A DNA stretch of 11,008 nucleotides from Cytidiella melzeri (taxonomy: Eukaryota > Basidiomycota > Agaricomycetes > Polyporales > Irpicaceae), in the NCBI GenBank assembly GCA_022592445.1, contig JABYQR010000710.1:1-11008 (forward strand). Reading direction: 5' to 3'. Positions 7,546-11,008 of the stretch are shown here, piece after piece (the stretch's first letter is position 1; the number at the start of each line of letters is the position of its first letter). The notes under the pieces were generated by a model. That model was not told where the DNA came from. It was given only the letters and a program-made list of their open reading frames with translations, and did not search any database. The position numbers were made by a program, and so were the translations under genes.

Positions 7546-8785
7546 TTGCGAGTTTCTGCTGCGGCCGTTTCTCCATCCTTCAACGACACCCTGGTTGTTG
7601 CCGTAAACTCGTAAGTGTTCATGCGGGGGATTTTGGTGCATAATCGCGTATGTGAGTAACTCAAAACCTACCGCTTCTGCCCACCCAATGTCTCTTCCTT
7701 TGCTCTGCCACCCTGTTTGAAGGTGCCACGCTCTCCAACGGCCATTGAGAACAATGCCAATTCCCACACCTGAACTTGCGTCCGAAAAGGCATCGAGGGA
7801 TAGAATGACAATGGGCCCCGGAATGCAACGTTCAATGGCAGATGATGAGGAAAGCGCGAGAGTCCACCACTGTAGGTCCGACGTGGTTCCTTTTGGCGCG
7901 TGCCTCGGTTTGAAAGGCTCGTTCCGGAAGATGCCGAGCATCTTTTCCAGGTTGGTCAGGTACACTCGTCCCTCTGGTAGGGCTGAGCACACGTGCAACA
8001 ATTTGCCATACAGCTGTTGTACCTGTTCCAGTGTATGAGTGCGCCTGGCTAGCCACTTGTTTATGGCCCGTTGATACTTGATTCTCTTACTCTCGGTCAG
8101 AGAAACTGTGTAGCGCTCCAGGTCCCATAGGAACCCTGTGAATGGAAAGGCTGAATTGAAGTCGATATCCTTGGATTTCTCCCAAGGAAAGCTGAGGTGT
8201 TGCGAGACTCACCTCACATTGTGAAGGTTGTATGCGTACTGTTTGTGGCCTGGCGATTGTTTGGATAGCTTGGACAAGTCTTGCAATGGGAATGCCATGT
8301 CTTTCATGAACTCTTCTATCCGCCCGTCTGGCATGACTCTGCCTCCGAACCATATCCTGCCCCCTGTGTGGTGCTTGCCTCCTGCCTCTTGTATTTGCCT
8401 CTTCCAAATCTCTCGTTGCTGGTTGTACGGGGCAATGTGTTCTTGTTTTATTCGGATGAAAACATGGTCGTCCACCCATTTTGCGATGGGGCCAATTCCT
8501 TCGGAACGCATGATGTCAGCTCCTGTGTCTGCGACGAGACCAAAGACTCCGCAGTTGGCTGCCTCTCTGAAGCAGGCTGATGTGTCTACGGCAAAGTGGT
8601 CTTCTCCTGGAAGCTTGATTACTGACCCTGGCCACTGCGAGTGGTGTAAAGGGATCGTTCTATAGGCCTCTGTCACATCTCGAACCGCTGCTTGTGACCT
8701 GGGGGGAAGCTGGCTGAGCATTAGGGCAAAGGCGTTGAACGTACCCCATGTGCATGGGTAGTCGTCGGAATTAATAGATTGTATC
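7546..8785 (-). pseudogene. Reverse transcriptase C-terminal part and RNase H of the retroelement
   Basis: The segment starts at the LTR junction with SINSDDYPCTWGTFNAF. It continues with RT palm motifs: AVRDVTEAYRTIPLHHSQWPG, carrying the first catalytic Asp, and KWVDDHVFIRI, the YVDD-like box with Trp in place of Tyr. A TGA at 8209-8211 interrupts the frame between LHNVR and VSQHLSFPWEKSKD. Sequence of the same frame then runs through FPFTGFLWDLERYTVSL, LYGKLLHVCSALPEGRVYL and RNase H: LSLDAFSDASSG (Asp), WAEAVGFELL (Glu) and VYGNNQGVVEGW. The last motif normally has Asp-Asn, so the third catalytic Asp has become Asn. Together these changes make the enzyme inactive. Confidence 0.85.
8781..8785. 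repeat. Target-site duplication GTATC, left copy
   Basis: GTATC directly abuts the TG end of the solo LTR at 8786. An identical copy flanks its other end at 9545-9549. Five-base duplications are usual for LTR retrotransposon integrases. Confidence 0.85.
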
Positions 8786-8927
8786 TGTTGCGGAGCGACT
8801 GCTGATAGACTGATAAACCCTAAACAAGGGTGAAGTTGATGTGAGAGGAAAGTGGGAAGGGATCTCCAACGACGACAACAAGGTCAAAGTCAATGATAAG
8901 CAGGCAAGCAGGCACAGAGGCCGGATA

Positions 8928-9007
8928 CTAGCAGTGCAAATGACAGAGTTAATCAGGTATGATACTAAGTTAATGCAGTAACTCACCTAGCAGTGCAAAT
9001 GACAGAG
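8928..9007. repeat. Pair of identical 21-bp direct repeats inside the LTR
   Basis: The same 21 bases, beginning CTAGCAGTGCAAATGACAGA, occur at 8928-8948 and 8987-9007, 59 bp apart start to start. They lie downstream of the TATA box on the minus strand, in the presumed R/U5 part, and look like a short local duplication. Confidence 0.85.
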
Positions 9008-9043
9008 AGGTCAAGATGCAGAGCTAGGGAGGGTAAGGGCTAC

Positions 9044-9051
9044 TATATATA
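9044..9051 (-). promoter_or_regulatory. TATA box of the solo LTR
   Basis: TATATATA is the same on both strands; orientation is inferred from the U3-like sequence on its right and the pyrimidine-rich run (CCCTTACCCTCCCTAGC on the minus strand) on its left. It would direct transcription leftward, toward the second half of the broken reverse transcriptase. Confidence 0.5.
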
Positions 9052-9114
9052 CTGTGGCTGGGTGGTCTGTGCACAAGTTCCCACACTAGGGACTGGAGTA
9101 ACTGTGGGGCTGGA

Positions 9115-9335
9115 GTAACAATAGAACAATAAGGGACCAGGGTAGCTGTCAAAGACCAGGGTACGTAGAACAATAGAGCTAGAACAATAAGACAATAGAA
9201 CAATAGAAACTGGAACAATAGAACAATAGAAACTGGGGGAATCCCTAACAATAGATAGAAGACAATAGACAAAAGACAATAGGACAATAAGAACCGGGGG
9301 AATCCCCTAAAAATGGAATGAGAACAATACAACAA
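9115..9335. repeat. Degenerate ACAATAGA-type tandem array in the LTR
   Basis: Units like AGAACAATAGA, GACAATAG and GAACAATAAG recur about twenty times, broken by two copies of a GGGGGAATCCCTAA-like block (about 9235 and 9296) and two ACCAGGGTA blocks (about 9137 and 9157). Such arrays in the U3 of an LTR can act as upstream activating repeats; here that is inference only. Confidence 0.75.
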
Positions 9336-9411
9336 TAGCCTAGGTTGATCTGGAACCGCTCCAGATGGGGTCTAGGGTTTGGGTCTGGACTATTGATAAA
9401 TAATGCAGGAT

Positions 9412-9421
9412 GTCACGTGAC
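9412..9421. promoter_or_regulatory. GTCACGTGAC palindrome (E-box-like) in the LTR
   Basis: This perfect 10-base palindrome contains CACGTG, the site bound by many fungal bHLH and bZIP-type regulators. It lies about 360 bases upstream of the LTR TATA box on the minus strand. Binding is not shown by the sequence. Confidence 0.35.
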
Positions 9422-9544
9422 CTGGGTTGGGGTTAGGTCCGGTAACACTCCTAGCTGGAAAATAAGCGCTCTAGATAGGCGCTTAATGCCATAAACTTGT
9501 GACAATATTGGAAAAATCCGGTCTCTGTCGAACTATCCTTGTCA

Positions 9545-9549
9545 GTATC
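9545..9549. repeat. Target-site duplication GTATC, right copy
   Basis: This is the partner of 8781-8785 and abuts the CA end of the LTR at 9544. In the undisrupted reverse transcriptase only one copy would be present. Confidence 0.85.
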
Positions 9550-9985
9550 TCCCCTTGTGGTGTTCTGGGGAACAAGTAGTTTTGTATGAGGCGGAAAACA
9601 TTCACTTTATGTAGCTTCGGTACGAGAGACATCGGCGAAGTCTGAAAAGGACCCACGATGTCCTCCACTTCGCGCTGTGAGAACGGGCCGATGTAACGCT
9701 GACACTGGAACTCATGGTTGATGATAGCATTAAATTCAGATATATGGGACAAAATCAACGGTGAATTAGCGGGCGTATATGTAGAACAAATGACCGGGAT
9801 GCCAACACGGAAGCCCAACATTAGAGCTGGAACAACAGTGGGGTAATGAGAAATGAGGTTCGCCGACTCCAAAGCTTGTTGCCATGCTAGCGGGTGGAAG
9901 GAAGTGAAAGCTTTAGATTTTCTGGACCAAAGAACAGTTGCGGGCTCCATGGGAAGCGTCTCTGCAGCCAAAACACTTGTGACCA
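9545..9985 (-). pseudogene. Reverse transcriptase N-terminal part of the retroelement
   Basis: The frame carries KAFTSFHPLAWQQALESANL, the linker PTVVPALMLGFRVGIP, TYTPANSP, FNAIINHEFQCQRYIGPFS and the RT fingers motif IVGPFQTSPMSLVPK, then FRLIQNYLFPRTPQGEI. There the LTR begins. Past 9544 the frame runs into LTR sequence and stops at 9483. The next RT residues resume at 8785. This frame differs from that of the zinc fingers just upstream, so RT was made either by frameshift, as a separate frame, or after an indel. The exact first codon is unknown. Confidence 0.82.
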
Positions 9986-10620
9986 TGGTTGGTTCCCGAT
10001 CAAGCGCATTTCCCGTAGCGTTGGAAGTTGGTACACAGGACTCGACCTGAGGACTTGACAACGAGGTGGCCTGCGGTGTTGCAACTGCAGCGAGTGGGCG
10101 TACCATCGGGTCTTGTGTCCATGTTGCAATTGCGGACGTTGGCGTGGAATGATAGGCAGAGGTTGCACAGCATTGAGTTTGTCGATGTTGCGGAGCGAAA
10201 GGACCTATCTCTTCTAGAAGATCCATCTGCCCCCGTACTCGCTCTCGCTTTGGTTGGTTGGCGGAAGGCTTCTGGCGATCGTGCTCGCTTTCTTGACTGT
10301 CCGGCACAATTGTTGACGGCAAGACTGCCCATTCGAGATGTTGACATTGCAATAGTTTGCTGCCATTTGCTGAACCTGCGACACGAGGGGTGAGGGTTGG
10401 TTTGGCGAAGGTACGTGTCCACGGGTTTCGTCAGAGGGTTGGTGTGCGGAAGAGCAAGTGACGCCGTGTTACGCGGAATGGAGAGGGGTTGCACAACACA
10501 GTGATGTACCGTTCGAGGTAACACCTGGGGGGCCAATGCCAACAAAGCAGCAACAGAGGGTTGCAATTCCCAACGACGTAGCAGTGAAGAGGAGGGGGGG
10601 CAATCCCAACGACGTGGCAA
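9916..10620 (-). pseudogene. Gag-like zinc-finger region of the retroelement, with in-frame TGA
   Basis: The open stretch of 206 codons has a Ser/Pro/Arg-rich first half and ends in two zinc-binding clusters. The first is LCNLCLSFHANVRNC (Cys-x2-Cys-x4-His-x5-Cys). The second starts LCTNFQRYGKC, is broken by TGA at 10000-10002, and continues in the same frame as HGHKCFGCRDASHGARNC to a stop at 9913-9915. Gag-like proteins of DIRS/Ngaro elements carry such clusters just ahead of the RT and probably bind the element RNA. The Met at 10620 is only the first in the open stretch; the true start could be the Met near 10347 or further upstream through an intron. Confidence 0.72.
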
Positions 10621-10782
10621 AGATGGGTCGTGGTTCCCACCGATGCCAAAACGCAGAGTGTCAGTAACGCAGCGAGACGTGACACAAACAGGTGCAATGT
10701 GAAAGAAAAGGTTGCATGGAAGGAGGGGAGCAAGGAACAGTTAGTTCGTGGGTAATTCGAGCGTTTGAGAGGTGGCACTCAC
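10621..10782. other. Short interval with no recognised gene
   Basis: No domain is seen on either strand. Short GGCAATCCCAACGACGTGGC-like repeats at about 10562 and 10600 extend up to its edge. On the minus strand a GTGAGT donor at 10782 suggests that part of it is intron of the fragment on its right. Confidence 0.4.
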
Positions 10783-11008
10783 TCTGCGCACCTCGCGTCG
10801 TCCTCCAGTTTGTGAAAAATTTTCTCAATGCGAGCCTTGTCGATCACGCGGATGTCGAAGAGTTCCTTCTTTGCCATCTCCTCGTGCCATCAGTGCCTCA
10901 TCAATGCGGCGTAGAGCTGAATCACTTTTGGACCAAACAGCTCTCGATGAATGCTCAGGCGGTCCAACAACCCAAAAAACTGCCCAAGTGCGTCTACCAT
11001 TTCACGAC
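10783..11008 (-). pseudogene. Coding fragment of unknown identity with in-frame TGA, running off the right edge
   Basis: One minus-strand frame gives REMVDALGQFFGLLDRLSI, ELFGPKVIQLYAALMRH, a TGA at 10890-10892, then WHEEMAKKELFDIRVIDKAR and IEKIFTNWRTTRGAQ, followed by a GTGAGT donor at 10782. The amphipathic, well-mixed composition on both sides of the TGA indicates true coding origin. I do not recognise the family. It reads in the same direction as the retroelement and might be its upstream gag part or an unrelated host gene. If the TGA is real the copy is broken; a short intron removing it was not found. Confidence 0.5.

Larger units (their letters stand above)
8786..9544 (-). mobile_element. 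759-bp solo LTR inserted in the reverse transcriptase
   Basis: The segment starts TGTTGCGGAG and ends CCTTGTCA on the plus strand (TG...CA), flanked by 5-bp GTATC duplications. On the minus strand a TATA box (TATATATA, 9044-9051) with pyrimidine-rich sequence after it suggests that the LTR promoter reads minus, parallel to the host element. The upstream part (U3) has a GTCACGTGAC palindrome at 9412-9421 and an ACAATAG-rich array; a 21-bp repeat lies after the TATA box. No gag-pol, primer-binding site or polypurine tract is present, so this is a solo LTR left by LTR-LTR recombination. Removing it with one duplication (764 bp) rejoins the RT in frame. The superfamily (Ty3 or Ty1) cannot be told from the LTR alone. 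Confidence 0.9.
6379..10620 (-). mobile_element. Decayed DIRS/Ngaro-type tyrosine-recombinase retroelement
   Basis: Read on the minus strand, the order is gag-like zinc fingers, reverse transcriptase, RNase H, spacer, tyrosine recombinase. No methyltransferase domain was seen between RNase H and recombinase. The gag, RT/RNase H, recombinase order fits Ngaro-type elements known from mushrooms, which insert through a recombinase instead of a DDE integrase. This copy is dead: TGA stops at 10000-10002, 8209-8211 and 7502-7504, a frame change between gag and RT (which could be natural), shifts around 7545 and 7230, a 759-bp LTR inside the RT, and a recombinase lacking its C-terminal catalytic boxes. 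Termini could not be defined, so the outer coordinates are those of recognisable coding sequence. The right boundary may lie further out. Confidence 0.85.

Noticed and set aside
6416..8665. Several plus-strand open frames of 60-145 codons opposite the retroelement
   Set aside because: They are opposite-strand shadows of RT, RNase H and recombinase sequence, which explains the region fully on the minus strand.
8771..9335. Minus-strand hydrophobic frames inside the LTR resembling membrane proteins
   Set aside because: They result from pyrimidine-rich minus-strand repeats (TATTGTTCT-type units) and lack any family-like features.
9463..9485. TAAGCGC ... GCGCTTA hairpin as a transposon end or terminator
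   Set aside because: A 7-bp stem with 9-base loop lying inside the LTR, 60 bases from its end; too small and misplaced for an element terminus.
8786..9544. Reading the RT interruption as a large spliceosomal intron
   Set aside because: It has TG...CA ends and flanking GTATC duplications, a TATA box and internal arrays, and no GT-AG at the required positions; its size is about ten times that of the other introns here.
10431..10778. Minus-strand 115-codon frame next to the gag-like region
   Set aside because: Irregular Cys/Leu/Pro-rich sequence with no motif, partly in a short GGCAATCCCAACGACG repeat and overlapping the gag-like frame.

Overview
The window looks like nuclear DNA of a filamentous basidiomycete, most likely an Agaricomycete. 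The evidence is short introns (about 41-78 bp) with GTRNGT-type donors and CTGAC-like branch sites, a large F-box gene of the kind common in mushrooms, and a degenerate tyrosine-recombinase retroelement of a type known from mushroom genomes. No tRNA, rRNA or CRISPR array was seen.

Left arm (1-3625). On the minus strand, 53-828 is the 5' part of a WLM-domain (Wss1/Spartan-like) metalloprotease gene. Six exons can be joined, and the zinc motif HELAHIKHMNH is assembled from three of them, one only 15 nt long. Codon 39 is an in-frame TGA, so this copy is called a probable pseudogene. A divergent spacer follows (829-1950), with a predicted 5'-UTR intron and a G-rich hexamer-based low-complexity tract. 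On the plus strand, 1951-2917 is a spliced gene for a lineage-type hypothetical protein. Then comes a gene-free stretch (2918-3625) holding the promoter of the next gene.

Centre (3626-6126, plus). This is an apparently intact nine-exon gene for a 685-residue F-box protein with a Cys cluster and a C-terminal C2H2 finger. It contains a probable GC-AG intron.

Right arm (about 6250-10620, minus). This is a decayed DIRS/Ngaro-type retroelement read in the order gag-like zinc fingers, reverse transcriptase, RNase H, tyrosine recombinase. It carries several TGA stops, frame changes, a lost RNase H aspartate and a truncated recombinase. Its reverse transcriptase is split by a 759-bp solo LTR of a different retrotransposon (8786-9544). 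The LTR has 5-bp GTATC target duplications, and subtracting it with one duplication brings the two halves back into frame. A further minus-strand coding fragment of unknown identity, also with a TGA, runs off the right edge (10783-11008).

The window is therefore a mosaic: one apparently active F-box gene and one probable hypothetical gene lie between a broken DNA-repair-type protease gene and a nested retroelement graveyard. All clear nonsense codons found are TGA, which fits CGA-to-TGA (CpG deamination) decay, but this needs comparison with sister copies. Family names rest on motif recognition; no database search was run.
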